Below are positions 1 to 12,920 of a stretch of DNA of 64,000 nucleotides, in pieces; the stretch's first letter is position 1, and each line of letters starts with the position of its first letter. The stretch covers positions 1 to 64,000 of the forward strand of contig JADFUC010002397.1 in NCBI GenBank assembly GCA_019722365.1, in the 5' to 3' direction. A program made the translations under genes and the position numbers. The notes under the pieces are model-generated. The model saw only the letters and a list, made by a program, of their open reading frames with translations, did no database searches and was not told the origin of the DNA. The stretch is from Lithospermum erythrorhizon (lineage: Eukaryota > Streptophyta > Magnoliopsida > Boraginales > Boraginaceae).

Positions 1-287
1 TCTCATCATCTGATTACGGATGAAGCCAATGGAAACGAATGTGTGAATCATTTCGCTTTTAGAATAATAAAATTACTATCATACACTATTCCTATAATAG
101 AATTACTAGGACACACTATAAAAATTTCTTGCCGAATAGTTGAGGATTCTACTAATTATAGCAAAATCATGCTTATTGGTGTAGGAAAACTAAGAAAAGT
201 AAGATAACATGGGGCCATTATTGAAACTATTTCACCAAAAGTTTAGATGTGAAACTTTAGCATAACTTTCGATTGAGTATTTCGACA
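1..287 (-). repeat. 3' LTR of copia element B (cut by window edge)
   Basis: This segment matches about 14650-14939 in the same orientation, including long shared blocks around the runs attactaggacacactata and gttgaggattctacta. On the minus strand it begins TGTCGAAAT, directly after the end of the RNase H remnant, as expected for a 3' LTR. The rest of the LTR lies beyond base 1. The partner copy at 14.6-14.9 kb is the 5' LTR, so the pair brackets all of 288-14650. Confidence 0.7.
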
Positions 288-299
288 AATCTCATGCTT

Positions 300-1660
300 G
301 AATTCTTCCTAGCAATTTCATTTTGTGGACCAAAGTCATATGCTACACCTCGATAGTAGACAAAATTGTGAATTTGCAAGTAACCCTCCATTCATGGCAG
401 ACCACCAAGAGTGAAGACATACCCGATCAAATCGATCTACGCTGTCTACGTCTACAGCATAGTCGAGAATGTCAAATGTCTGTTGTTATCCTTGTCATGC
501 TTGAGACGCGTCGGATGTGCTTTTTTGGGGCTGCTCGAATATCTTAACATGACACATCGATGCTCGCTTTCGAGGCTCTCCATTGAATCTACTAACAACA
601 TTGACGGCATGTGCAAGATCGGTCTAGTCTGGAGACCATATCGTGGCTAGCTCTGGGATAAGAAGCGTAGGACATGTATTCCTCTCTTCCAGGCGATTTA
701 GGTGCAAATGCAGATAAATGTGCATTAGAAACACTAGGAGTATCGATAGGTTTTGTAGAAGCCATATCAAATCTTGATAGAGATCTTCTTAATGTAGCTA
801 CGTGACGAAAAAACTTAATACGACTTACATCTGCAGATCTCCATTCCCAAAATTTTAGCAGCGGCACACTTTAAATTCTTCGTATCAAACTTTCTTGATG
901 AGGTAGTCCTTTCCTTCTGAATGTCTAACTTGTTGGCTGCAACTATGACATATACGTCTACATCTGATACCAAGTAAATGAATGATACGTCTTTGAACTT
1001 GTTGTAGTATACACAACTATCATATGGAGTCCTCGAATACCCGATCGAGCATGTAGCTATGTCAACTTCTTGTACCCGAAAACCTCGGTGGTTCAGGCTC
1101 CTCTAGGGATTTCAACACCTGCAAAAAATAGTCTTGTTTTCTGGTTCTTGGAAACCAGCATCACATTTGGGTCATATAAATCTCTTCTTCGACTCTCCCG
1201 TATGGAAAGTTGTCTTAGCTAGTTGATCCAAACTTGAAATCGTGTGCGATTATAGCGGCGCCACGATGGAAGTATATCTAACTACGGTGAGAATATCTAC
1301 GTGTAGTCGCTCCCTCTCTCGGCCAGAAACCTCACAGCAACTCGGCGCTATGCCAGTCCCTCGGTTGGTGTGTACTTCGCTAACTAGCGAACGGCCAAAC
1401 ATGAGAGTAACTGACGCTTTCTTCTTGTTGGTTTTACAGCTTGACTCCCAAATCTAATTCTTCTTAAGTGACTTCATTTCATTTCCGTGGCGACAAGTCA
1501 TTAAGACAAACTTCGAGTACTAGTAACAGCTTCTTTATAAGAAGGCGGCTCATGAGATCCCGACTTCTTTGCAGCACGTAAATCAAAAGGTCAGCCTTAT
1601 ATAATATCATTACCTCGTAGGAGGTCTTCTATAGTTTACTCTTAGAGGCGTCTAGAGGCA
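300..1660 (-). pseudogene. Copia B pol remnant: reverse transcriptase and RNase H
   Basis: Minus-strand translation, with frequent frame changes, gives the C-terminal half of a Ty1/copia polyprotein. From high to low coordinates it shows the INT-RT hinge (about 1600-1650), the RT N-terminal region with EPPSYKEAV (about 1545), the segment containing AKTTFHTGE (about 1190), the palm and connection with YDSCVYYNKF (about 1000) and KILGMEI (about 850), then RNase H with TKPIDTP and EEYMS (about 680-760) and GYVFTLGG at 400-424. The catalytic YxDD region near 950 is degraded. Upstream protease and integrase are missing or unrecognisable, because copia A is inserted at 1678. Domain order and spacing make the family call safe. 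The copy is dead. Confidence 0.85.
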
Positions 1661-1677
1661 AACTCTAATGTTCTACA

Positions 1678-2606
1678 CGATGGAAAGTATGCATATTTGA
1701 ATAAAACCTTAAACAAATGAAATGCAGGTTAATTTATTTGTCATAAAATATTATATAATAATATATTATCTGAGAGTATAGATGCGGCGGAAAATTCTGA
1801 CAACACATAGCCACTCGCTTTGAATTCTATATATGCACTTGCTTGAAATGGGCAATGCGCTGGTTGATCAGCGGGAGGGGTTGAATCCTATGCCCAGGTT
1901 TGTTAGAGCGGTTGGATAATCGGATGACAAAAACCAAAAGTAAAACTATTCCAAGGTTCAAAATTAATTTTGCACGGGCAGAATGAAATTGGGCTGAAAT
2001 ATTCTTTGTAATGATTAGGTTATGATTATTAATAATAACCTAATCATCCCCTTTAAATAGAATATTATTATTTAAACTAAAAGCCCAACCGAATAGTTAA
2101 TGAGCTGGCTCGTTTAATTAAACTAACTCGTTAAGTAAAATTACTGCTGGGATTGTAAGCTCGAATAACTATTTAAATAATTAAGCTGATAATTTAAATT
2201 ATTGCTGAGTTCATCGATTAATAGTTTACACGTGTAGTGTAAATTGCAGTGAGAATTTTATTGATTACAATCAATTTCTCCATTTACCAAATATAGTTAA
2301 TTTCATACATGAAATATAATTCAATATCATTTGTATGTGTATATTGAGGTACCGAATGTAGCTGACCATATAATAATATAATTAACCATTATTATTATTA
2401 TAACGATTATGCATGAGATCTAGCAATCTGGCATAATTCCTAACATTATCATGAGGTCCTGAGTAGTAATTACAATTACTATTATTGAACACTTAGTTTT
2501 AGTAATCTCATTTAACTAAACTAGTAAATGAATTGTTAAATTGTCAGCGAGCATAATTATTGTCAGCGAGCATAATTATTGAAACTAATATTCATTGATT
2601 TCAACG
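1678..2606 (-). repeat. 3' LTR of copia A
   Basis: It aligns along its whole length with 11977-12915. Landmark blocks shared by both copies include ggttggataatcggatgaca, the taatgattaggttatgatta block and attacaattactattattga. Near its right end it carries a short tandem duplication (ttgtcagcgagcataatta, twice at about 2540-2580) that the 5' LTR lacks. The purine tract on the minus strand lies directly at its right border. Confidence 0.85.
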
Positions 2607-2626
2607 CTCCCGCTTGCTCCCGGGAA
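2607..2626 (-). other. Polypurine tract of copia A
   Basis: Read on the minus strand, this is a G/A-rich run containing GGGAGCAAGCGGGAG immediately before the LTR start. That is the expected position for the plus-strand primer. It fixes the minus orientation of A and marks 1678-2606 as the 3' LTR. Confidence 0.55.
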
Positions 2627-3856
2627 GATTACTTTACAATTTTCTTTCACCCCGATCTCTAGTCTGAGGCTAATCATAAGAAGTATGTCATAGAAAACGC
2701 CCACGACATTCTTTACTCGAGTTGAAGCCGACTTCGGAAGCCTTTATAGCGTGCAGCAGCTTGATCGATCCTAAACTCATTGAGAAGCCTAAGATCTACA
2801 GCAACATATCAAAGATGAATAAAATCCTTATAATATGTAGCGCCTTTGCTATACTAACGTATCACCTAACGTATGCCGTTATGATTCTGCTTAAGGTAGG
2901 CGTTTAAAATAGTCCAAGTACCGCAGCTAATATAACGTAGATAGTTATATCGCAGCGAATTAGAATTGCTAAACTTAATAGTTCTAAGAGAGAATATCAT
3001 AGGACACGGATATACATATCTTCTAGAATTTTACAACGATCAATCGGCTCCTCGGTTATGCAAGTGACGGCCAATAAGATGATTAGAACTGCAATCCCCA
3101 TGATCCAAGAAAATGGAGTCATCGATCAATCAGCATGTTGGTCGTGAATCTTTAGTCACCGAGCTATCGGCCTCTGTCAAGAAGAATGGCTATCTTATGT
3201 TTCAGACTTAAAGAGGTTCTCTTGTCAGCAGCTTCTAGGTTGCCTCTGCAGAAGCTCTGATTAGCAAAAGGGAATTTCACTTTTTACTCGGCTTGAGGAT
3301 CTGACGGAGTTATATGTAAGAGATTAAAACATATAAACACACATAAACATAGCGAAGCAAATGTATTGATATATAAGCTAGTAATTATAGCGACCGCCTC
3401 GAGTTATGCGCCGAGGTTGGAGTAAATTATCAACTTCTCGAATCGCGTACGATGGTTACGACATAATACTTGTTTGAAAATCGGTAGAAGCACGGTAGTT
3501 TGATAAAAGTAAAAATAGTTGGCGGAAGCTCAAAGCGTTCCATCTGAGTTTAACGTCGTGGCATCATCTAACCAAACCCAAATTCAACTTCATAAAAATT
3601 CCAAGACAAGATACTCAGCCAAAAGCGGTTAATACATTTTCAACACGGAGCAATACGAAATTTGAGTACATAAGAAAAAATGAATGAGAACGAATATTGG
3701 CTGAGGGATCTAGCCTTGTCTATACCTATGTAGAATCGCAGGATACTCGCGAACTCGGCCGACTTGTGAGTCGATATTCAGTATTTGTTCACATAACAAC
3801 AAACCACCTTAACTCTGACTAAACCTAGCACATTGCGATATTTATTAAAGGCCGTG
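2627..3856 (-). other. Copia A stretch between pol end and 3' LTR
   Basis: About 1.2 kb follow the RNase H remnant before the purine tract. I recognise no domain on either strand. The short open frames here are unremarkable. It may be non-coding 3' sequence of A or an unrecognised small insertion. Confidence 0.4.
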
Positions 3857-5330
3857 TTAGTTGCATCTTCCGTTATGCTTTGCTGAGGTGGTGATTTGGT
3901 GAAAGTCGACAATATTAACTGTGTTGCTTACTTTACATAGTTTGATATCGCCTCTACTAACCGTATCTACAATCGGTGATACTTTTACGGAGTACGTGCT
4001 TGGATTTGTGATGTGCTTGGGAGTTCGCTGGCTTGAGAAATAGCCTGGAGTGTTGTCCTGGCAATTCATTTGGCCACTAATCTTTGAGGCACAACTCGAG
4101 CTCAATCATAAATTTCTTAATCGATAAGTTTCTTTGCGGTCGATCTTTATGATGTACTTTCGAATTCTATAATCTGATAGAGCTCTGAGTTCTGTTGGAA
4201 CTTACTCGAATCTTGCTCGAGTAAGACAAAACACGTACCCAGTTAGGAGCGGTAATTATCTTTTTAATTTGGAAATTGGCATCGGTGTATCGGTAACAAC
4301 CAACTCTTCATCTCCACAATATACCAAGAATAAATCTTTAGTTCAGCTATAGGATACTTCCAGCAAGATGTCCTTCTGACAATCCGGTGGCTGCTTTGAA
4401 TTAGCTTGGTATTGGATGGTAGCTTCATTAATATGGCCAGCGTCGAATTAGGTATTTACGTCATGGCATACATGATGGACCCTATAGGCTGAAGCAAGAG
4501 TATGTCGCCGCGTATTCATCTCGGCGTGTAGTGGCGGATGCGTGACTTATTTGAAATCCGTGTCTCGTAGGCGGATTACCACTGTGGAAAATCATTCATT
4601 ACGAACCGTTAAATGCCTTATTGATATAAAGTGTCACCAGCGATGTCGATCGGCCGATTGGCACCGTCTCATTCAAATTTTGATTCGAGAATATGTGTCT
4701 TCACACAAGTCGCCGTTGAGAAACATTTACGGCCGATCTGATTGAGTTTAATAATTTTATATTATTTAATGAATTAGTATGTAAATGACATACATGACTA
4801 TAACTCTATAACTCCAGCTGCTTCTTCTTGTATACCTGTAGGAATTCTTCTTCGTTTACGGTGAATCCAAAAATGTTTTGAATGATCGTGAAATGGAGAT
4901 TCGGCGTGGGATCTTTGCTTGAGACACGTCGATGGACCGATGTAGTTCTAGTATGTAGGTCTTTTGGGACATAAATCTGGAGGTTGTACCATGTACACAT
5001 CTTCCTCAGGATTGATACTAGCTTATCAAATGAACTTTAAGCATAACGGCTGGTGAATAGGTTCATCATGAGTCGATTCCATGAATTTGCTTGAAACCTT
5101 TTGCCCACGAGCTTAGCCTTAGAAACATGAGCGTTTTTCGTCTTTGTCATGTTTATTTCTTAAATGCCTATTTACACTCGATAGATTGAATCCCATTGAG
5201 TAAATATATGAGGACAAACTTTGTTTTGATACATCGAATCCATACCGGAACTTAAAATGGCTATCGACCGTTTATCAACATGCTTAAGCTACTTATTGCC
5301 TCCTCCAAAGGTAGGCTCGTCGCTCAATCA
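3857..5330 (-). pseudogene. Copia A pol remnant: reverse transcriptase and RNase H
   Basis: Minus-strand frames show RT from about 5320, with MDSMYQNKV (about 5260) and then KAKLVGKRF (about 5100). The segment with FGFTVNEEEF and VYKKKQ is at 4806-4900. The catalytic box expected near 4780 is degraded and no intact YxDD is seen. RNase H follows, ending with HHKSKHVLRK and RGDIKLCKVS at about 3940-4040. The end at 3857 fits the usual copia pol C-terminus. Many frameshifts and stops are present. It belongs with the integrase at 5620-6420 and the protease at 6440-6760. Confidence 0.8.
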
Positions 5331-5619
5331 TGAAAGATTTACCATAATGATAGTGCGGTTCTTGATGATCTCTAGTGGATCTCCTGGGATTGGTTCTTCC
5401 TGACTTCACGTGGATCCAAGAATTAGATTAACCCCATGTAAGAAGGCACTAATTCTTGTGGAGGCGTCGGTCGTCTACACACAAAGGTGTATTGATAATT
5501 CGCTTAAATCATCTTGGAAGTTTCTGAGGTGAACACGATCGCTTCAACCTTAGGACGGATATTCGCTTTTCAAGAAATGCTCTGATCAAACTTGGTATTG
5601 GTTTATCTCTTGTTAGTAT

Positions 5620-6420
5620 TTCTTAGCAATGAATTCCTGACCCCAAATTAAAACAACTTGAAGACTTCAGCCAAAATTCATGAGGAGTTTTCTCTGCTGA
5701 TTTAGTTGGACATTTATTAAGTGTGAGTGCTGCACTTTGTAGTGCATATCCCCAGAAATTAACTGGTAGATTAGATAGGCTCATCATAGATCGAACCCAT
5801 GTCGAAACAGGTTTGATTTGCGCCTTTTGAGACATGCCGTTAGGCTATAGAAGTTCAGCGAGGAGTGAGTTGTGAAACAATACCATACTCTCTATGATGA
5901 TTCTTAAACTCATGACTCAAATATTCTCTTCCTCTATCAGACCGAAAAATCTTTATAGTCTTGCTCAATTGGTTTTGTACTTCATTTTGAAATTTCTTAA
6001 ATTTCTCAAAAGATTCATGTTTGTGTTTCATGGATACACGTAACCGTGTCTCTTGTAATCATTAGAAAATATGATGAAGTATTTGTAATCACCTCTTTGT
6101 AGATGTATTCGTTGGCTCGCGTACATGGGTGTGTATGATCCCCGATAAATGTTTTGCCACTTTCATTGAATGGAGTGAAGGGCAATTTGATCATTTTGCC
6201 CGGTAGGCAGCGATGCGCGAGTATCATATGATTAATGTCGAAACGCCCGAGTATTCATGGGAGTGAAGTTTCTTGTCTGATTACCGTTTATGACTGTCTA
6301 CTTGATACCATAGGTATGAAGAGTTTAAAGTCCCTTGAAACTTATTCGTTTAAGATTAATGCTCTTGCTCGATAGATGTATCTAAAACATATAGACCGTT
6401 TTGGAAGATGTATTACATAT
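5620..6420 (-). pseudogene. Copia A GAG-pre-integrase and integrase remnant
   Basis: Read on the minus strand, the GAG-pre-integrase motif NGLYVLDTSIEQ lies near 6400. A zinc-binding region with CLPGKM is near 6200, and the catalytic core follows with IKIFRSDRGREYLSHEF near 5940. The integrase C-terminal stretch RSMMSLSNLPVNFWGYALQ is at about 5730-5790. The last part is an open frame of 70 codons at 5623-5835. A hinge rich in R, S and T follows at about 5340-5420 and leads into RT. Order and spacing are typical of copia. Frameshifts separate the blocks, so no functional protein is expected. Confidence 0.85.
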
Positions 6421-6439
6421 GTTGTACCGTTACTAGAGA

Positions 6440-6760
6440 TCCTAAATGCATTGGGATCGGTAAAAACAAAGAAAAACCTTCGTTATTCAAAGCAGAAAAT
6501 GGAAATAATAATTACGCTAATAGCGGGCACGATAAACATTGTTTAAATTTAAAAGAATGCCCGCCCAGAGCAGAATTCAAACTAATGGATCCCTTACTAC
6601 CGGGGCATAACGCCCCCAGCGCCGTTCCTACCATGGTCATTTTCCTCTTTAGTCTTCTACTTGCACGTAGTTCTGGGCATTGCGACAAATATGAGAACCA
6701 TAGCCAGTGTCAAGTGTTGGACTATGTCCGTACCTTGTTTTAATGACCAACAAGCATTGA
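6440..6760 (-). pseudogene. Copia A protease remnant
   Basis: The minus-strand frame contains LDTGYGSHIC (coding bases about 6680-6716), the active-site DTG of a copia aspartic protease. It is followed downstream by a segment ending NNEGFSL before the GAG-pre-integrase motif. It lies immediately upstream of integrase, as expected. Upstream Gag with its zinc knuckle is not visible, because foreign sequence begins at about 6780. Confidence 0.75.
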
Positions 6761-6779
6761 TTTACTATCTAACATATAT

Positions 6780-9700
6780 TAACAAGTGATTTATTTCATA
6801 GGCATGTTAGAAAGGTGCGTGTCGGGCCCAGCGAAAGTTTATATTGATATCAAGTAAGCACAAGGTCAGGCATTGAAGACAATGAGAAGAATTGTCATGA
6901 GCTTCAAGGTGAAAATATAATGCCAAAAGATGAGTATGGTGATATAAAGAAGAATGAACCATACAAAAGCTTGAAGTGAACAATGGCGATGAAGAAGATG
7001 AGTTAATCATTAGCGGTCGAGAAAGGACCAGCCAGAAAGAAGAGCTAACGAAGAATCAAGATCAAAAAAGAAGCAGAGTATTGGATGCAAGCCAAAGGTG
7101 GAGTAAAATTTATGGCTTGAATCTTTACTTACACTCGCTTCTTCGTCTTGATTGAAGTTCTCGTTGGTAGATATTTTTCAAATCGTTTTTAGAGCAAAGA
7201 ACTTAACCGTTTGATACTTTTAAGTATGTTTGTCAAAAGAAAATATGTCGAAAAATCCAATTTTTATAAAACTGTTATTTTATATCATTTTATTAAAGGG
7301 TTTTGAAAAGAGCTTTCAACGCTTTTGAATACGTCAAATCGGAGGAGTTATAAGAGAAGCGGAAATGAATTTCTAAAATCGCGTTGGTCAGTGATGTGCT
7401 TCCATCGAGTGCAATGGGTCTCGATGGAGCTGAGTGAACTTTCTGCAAGTTCATCGAGCTCTCGATGGAGCACTCGATGAAGGTTAAAACTACCCATTTT
7501 TACCGTTTGAACTCTATTTTCATCCCTATAAAATCCCCAACTCTTCTATCTTGCTGACTCTTCCCCGATTAATCCTAAATGTTTTTATACTTATTTTTCA
7601 TATTTGAAACACGAATCTCTCAAATATGTGAGATTTGGTGTGATTATCAAAGAGAGTGAGTTCGGTTTTGTGCCTAATCTTTGATATGAGGTGGGAAACA
7701 AAAGAGCATTCAAGGTGTATGATGAAATGCTCAAATGGGGGAGTTGAAGCTTGAAGTTCATATCTACTCAACAAGAAGTTCCAACAGCTTCAAGTTCATA
7801 TCTACTTATTGTAAGGAGTTAAATTATGTTTGTAATATTTTCTCTTATCCGCTCATATGGAGCAATTGTAAAAAGGAGAACTTGTAACGTCTCCAAGTGA
7901 TTGAGATGTCTCTTAGATTAGTTGATTAGGCTCTAGACTACAGACTAAGGTTCGAGGTGTTGTGAGGCTTACTCAAACTAGGAATCGAGATGATTGCTGA
8001 GGTTGTGAGGCTAGTGCTCCAAACAATAGGACCAAGTTCTTGTAGTCCGTAGGTTGAGTCTGGATGATAGGTGATTCCTAAGCGAGATTCTTTAGAGGTT
8101 CTAGTGGTATATAGGCCCAGAGCGTTTATTGAGGTTGGTGTGAACTGGATAGCAGGTGGATTTCCCGAGGTTGCTCAGTGGTTTCTCAGTGGGCGCCTAG
8201 AGGAGTAGCTAGGTGGTCTAGTGGTTTACATTGGAATAGGTATATATTAATTAGGCTTGATTATGCGCCATGAGAGTTGCCGAATAATATATACGGTTAC
8301 TTTCAAATCGAGGTTGAAAAGCCAAGAGATTGACTTCTTAGGTTTGCGAGAAGCTCAATAAACACCGTGTCAAGTTTGCATTTCTCTATCCCTAAACTCT
8401 TTACCTTATTGTTGATATTATATATATGATAGAAATGCTAGAATTCGATTATATGCTAGTTTATGCGGTAATTGAATATGTCGGCATATAATTGAATTTA
8501 CTTGAGGTATTGATAGGACAAGTTTAATCGAACTAAAATTGAATATCCTATGTTGTTAAGTATTCATTCTTTCATGATTAGGATAGTTTGATTTGATCGA
8601 TCCGTGCGATCAAATCATGTTTAAACTTGCTATCGAGAATGTCTTAAACTCGCCCTGAGCCATATACATGTATTGAATTGAGATATGTTAAATAAATTGC
8701 TAGGATTGATCGTAGCATGAATAGGTGTCATTATCATGCATGAATGAACTTAATGTTAATATTGATCGATATGAGTTTTGGATGTTTATTGCACATAATG
8801 ATTCTTTAGATGGATTGGAATTATTTTATCTTTAATCTAGCATTCATTTGAGGAGTTTGGAAACTTTAACATATAGTTAATTATTATTCTGATTGACTAA
8901 AGTTTTCATTCGAATTGAAATCATTTAAGGAAGTTTTAAAAGTCAAAAATGGGTTATGACCATTTAATCTTTATTAATCCCAGGGCGTCGTATAGGCTAA
9001 CATGACACCAGTAGAATAGAAGTTGTACAAACTTAGATAGCATATATACCTGTAAGGTGAGTGGTTGTTAAACCATTCTTCCTATCTTCGAAGAACTTCT
9101 TGCAAGTCGACTTGAGTGACCAGGTTCCCGATGTGTCTTGTCCTCCTTTCTTTGTTGCCCGTCGAGTCTTAAAAACTAACTGGTTACTTTCGAACCCTTA
9201 ACATGATCGATTCTTCTTGAATTCTTCTTGTTTTAGACCCTGCTTGAGGAAAGAAGTAGGAGCTTTAACGCTCTTTAGTTAAATACCGGCCATTGATCAT
9301 CATGAGTTAGGTTTTAGAGACGGCTCGAGCTTATGCATATTGAAGTTCATGACAAGCGAAAGAATTTGTCAGGAGATTTAGGATAAGGTCTGACCGAGTT
9401 CATTGGCTCTTGGTGCCCGGGTGATGGATTAAAACCCGAGCTTTATCATTTTAATGACATGTGGGCTTACAACTTTGTCCATTCCTCGAACTGCAGTCAA
9501 TGAGAGCCACAGCAGTGTCATGCTCTCTCATTTAACATATTCATTCGGTATAACTCGTCGAGTTGCCGATGCATGTCATATGCTTTCACACTTTTCGTCT
9601 TGAATTTGGAGCAGGTTCCGTATTAGCTAACGTAAGACATTGACATCTACAACATCAGACTTGTGCTTTCTCACAGGTTTACTTTTCCCTATTAGTAGAA

Positions 9701-10100
9701 GTGTCATTTGATTTGGATGGAAATTTAGTGTTTAACACATATTACGTTCTTCTATCGCCCCGAGAATAATCCTCGAGTTTCGAACCCGATCATCGAAGTT
9801 CGAGGTTATTGAGCTTGCCTTTCAAGTGCGGTCGAGCAGTTTTTAAGTGTGTTAGGGAGTAGCCATTTCAATTTTACAAAAGAATAAGTATGCGAGATCT
9901 CTGATGCTAAACACTTTATTATAAATTATAAAGTAATACGATACTCATGATCTACTTAAAATATATTAGTATCACTTACGTCATAATGTTAGGATTTCAA
10001 ACCTGTATTACATATATTTTGAAAAACTAACGTATTAGATTTAGTACCAATTATGTGACGCGACATAACTCTTTGTGTTACTAAACGTACTGCAAGGATG
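6780..10100 (+). mobile_element. Unclassified insert inside copia A (possible LTR-element 3' part)
   Basis: This stretch breaks copia A between protease and its 5' leader and does not match other parts of A. About 6840-7100 on the plus strand reads as a Lys/Glu-rich coding tail with stops (for example GENIMPKDEY). A purine-rich run at about 7090-7102 comes next. The following 1.5-2 kb has LTR-like character, including a TATA-like cctataaaat at 7523-7532. I see no second LTR copy and no target duplication, so the limits and class are uncertain. From 9230 to 10100 nothing is recognisable. Confidence 0.35.
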
Positions 10101-11976
10101 CTTTAACAATTATCACCGGGCCCATAATGTTAGTGAAATCATAGGTTAAGCAACCAATTAAACCGATTCGTTGCGGAATGATCATTTTGGCTTTCGCGGC
10201 GTTAGTAAATCCTTGACATGATCCGTTATTAAATCCCACCTATCGCGGCAGCTGGTCTGGCGCGGCCATGGCGTGTCGGCCCGTGATAAGTTGCGCGACT
10301 TTAAAATTGGCCTAATACTGGCAAATTTTTGAGTGGTGAGATTAATATTAGTGATATTATTTAACATGTTATACGTCATGGTCAGTAATATGCGCGTCGT
10401 GAAAATAAAATAAATAATAGACCTTTCGAGAGATATTTGGTATGACTCACAAAATATAGATCTATTATAACACTTTTCAAAAGTGTAATCTTAACATATA
10501 AGGTCTGTCAATTACAACGCTTCTGAAGTCGCAGTCTTGATAACTTAGAATTTTTGGAAACTTCGAAGTTTGCAAATGTCATCTGAGTGGCTTGTAATGT
10601 TGATGACTCATGACGGTATATTTGTTACTAATCAATGCTTAACCACCTTGAGGATTGTTGGTACGAAAAATAAATAAATAAAATACATCTGACTTTCGGC
10701 CAGTGGATTTTACAACCGAATAAGCGGTTCGCATACCCGTATTTAAATAAAATACAAAAATAGGTCATATCAATATATCACCTTTCCATTCCCATTACAA
10801 TGTATATAAGGCAAAAATAAATGACATAAACTATGCATTTATTAAATATACATTTAATATGGAAAGGAAAAATCATCCAATAAATGAATGTCCACGTAAA
10901 AATATATAATCAAAATCAATTGATACATATATATAAAAATATGTTCAACAATTATTACAATAATTATGTTATGGATATATAATAATATAAGTACTTGCAA
11001 GTAATTATATTTAGTATATATTCAATAACTAGATAATTATTATGTTTATCCTTTTAATAAGTAAATAACTAAAAGGTTAATTATTAAAAGAGGCAATTGA
11101 ATTAAATAAAATTATTTTAAATTGAATAATTTCAATTACTATAATTTGTCGTGATGTTATTCATAAAAACCAGTGAAATTACCATATTTTTTAACCACAA
11201 AACTAGCGATTTAAAATGGATTGAGGTTTTCAAAAACACAACCTCATGAGCGACGCGATTGGGCGTCCCAGCGTGCTCCTGAAATAGACGCAGCATACTT
11301 GAGCCCCCAGGGAAGCCGGTAAACTTTCCAAAAGCGTGGAGCCACCACAGAAAGATCAGCCGGGCAGCGCCAGGCTACTGTACAAGTCGGCGGTCGATTT
11401 TATTGAGTAATTTTTCGGTTACTACGTTTTAATTCAATCCTTTTTAAAAAGTATTTTGAAGGCTTTAAGCTACTCCAAAAATTCTGATTTTCACAGAAAA
11501 CAAATTTAATAATATTATTAAAATTAACCAATTGGTATTTCAGAAAAATATATTACAGAGAATTAACTATGTAATTTTTAATTATTAAAACTTTATAATT
11601 TCAAAAATATATAATAAATAGTTAAAAAATTGAAAAAATTCTAAATTTTGAATGAGGTATTCTCTGTAATATAAGTTTTAGGAAAATTATTGGATTCAAA
11701 ATATTTTGAGTTTAGGCACTTTTTAAATACCAAATTAGAATTTTAATTAGCTAATTAAAATAATTGTAAACCATTTTAAAAATCAGAAAACAATTATACT
11801 AATTATCAAAATACCAAAATATATAATTTTGATGTACTTAAATATATGAACACATCTATAAACATACATGGCATAAAAACTCATACTATATATTTATAAA
11901 TTTTCATATAAATTCATAAAACATGATTTAAATTTTCTAGATCGATTTTACAAATTAAACTTCCTCATGATGTCTT
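10101..11976 (-). other. Presumed 5' leader and Gag zone of copia A, not resolved
   Basis: This A+T-rich stretch lies between the insert and the 5' LTR of A. I found no Gag or zinc knuckle. A G+C-rich island sits at 11230-11400. A perfect 15-bp inverted repeat occurs at 11549-11563 and 11659-11673 (tatattacagagaat and its complement), with an A+T-rich loop between the arms. Confidence 0.35.
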
Positions 11977-12915
11977 TGATGGAAAATTATGCATATTTTG
12001 AATAAAACTTTAGAAGCAAATAGCATACGGGATCAATTTAATTGTCATAAAATCATATCTAATATATGATATCTTATCTGAGAGTACTTATAGTGCTTGT
12101 GGAAAATTCGCAACCAACGCTTTCACGAAGCACTCAGCAATTTTAATATGAGCACACGCGGAAATGGACAATACCTCTAGTTGATCTGCAGGGAGGGATT
12201 GAATCATACTTGAGTTTGCTAGAACGGTTGGATAATCGGATGACAAAAACCAAAGTAAAACTATTCAAGTTTCAAACTTGATTTTTGCACGGCCAAGAAT
12301 GCAATTGGAGGCGTGAAATATTCTTTGTAATGATTAGGTTATGATTATCTAATAATAACCTAATCATCCCCTTTAAATAGAATATTATTATTTAGCTTAA
12401 AAATGACAGAGCGGTAATGAAAACTCGTTTAGTAAACTAACTCGTTAAGTAAAATTACTACTAACAAGCTATTAACAAGCTTAGCTAACTATTTAAATAA
12501 TTAAGCTGACAAGTTAATTATTTGAGTTTAATCGATTAATAGTTTACGTGCTTAGTGTAAATTGCAATTGAAATTTTATTGATTATTCCGATTTACCGAT
12601 TTCTCAGAAAATATATAGTTTAATTTCATACATGAAATATAATTCAACATCCTTTGTATGTGTGTGACCTTACGAGCTCGAGATAATAGAAGCCGTATAA
12701 TAATATAGTGACCATTATTATTATAAAGATTATCTTTGTGATCTATGATACGGCGTAATCCCTAACATTATCATGAGGTCCCGACTAGTAATTACAATTA
12801 CTATTATTGAACACTTGGTTTTAGTAATCTCATTTAACTAAACTAGTAAATGAATTGTTACAACAATTGTCACAACGGGTATAATTATTGAAACCAATAT
12901 TCATTGATTTCAACG
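11977..12915 (-). repeat. 5' LTR of copia A
   Basis: This is the full-length partner of 1678-2606. It is read on the minus strand, so transcription would run towards lower coordinates into A. The outer border at 12915 is followed by CTACC, close to CTACA beside the other LTR. The right-hand 500 bp is also related to the lone LTR at about 20.4-20.99 kb. Confidence 0.85.
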
Positions 12916-12920
12916 CTACC

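Larger units (their letters stand above)
1678..12915 (-). mobile_element. Copia element A, LTR to LTR, inserted in copia B
   Basis: Two direct copies of about 0.93 kb (1678-2606 and 11977-12915) flank a minus-strand interior with PR, GAG-pre-integrase, INT, RT and RNase H in copia order. In plus orientation the LTRs run from about TGATGG to about TTTCAACA (one end base altered in each copy). The flanks are CTACA (1673-1677) and CTACC (12916-12920), a 4-of-5 match for a target duplication. The interior is about 9.4 kb, roughly twice the usual copia length. An unrelated segment at about 6.8-10.1 kb explains most of the excess. A weak resemblance to a tRNA-Met primer site lies just inside the 5' LTR (about 11960-11976), too degenerate to rely on. 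Confidence 0.8.

Noticed and set aside
6408..6743. 111-codon plus-strand frame with a hydrophobic stretch
   Set aside because: The opposite strand holds the copia A protease with LDTGYGSHIC, which explains the region.
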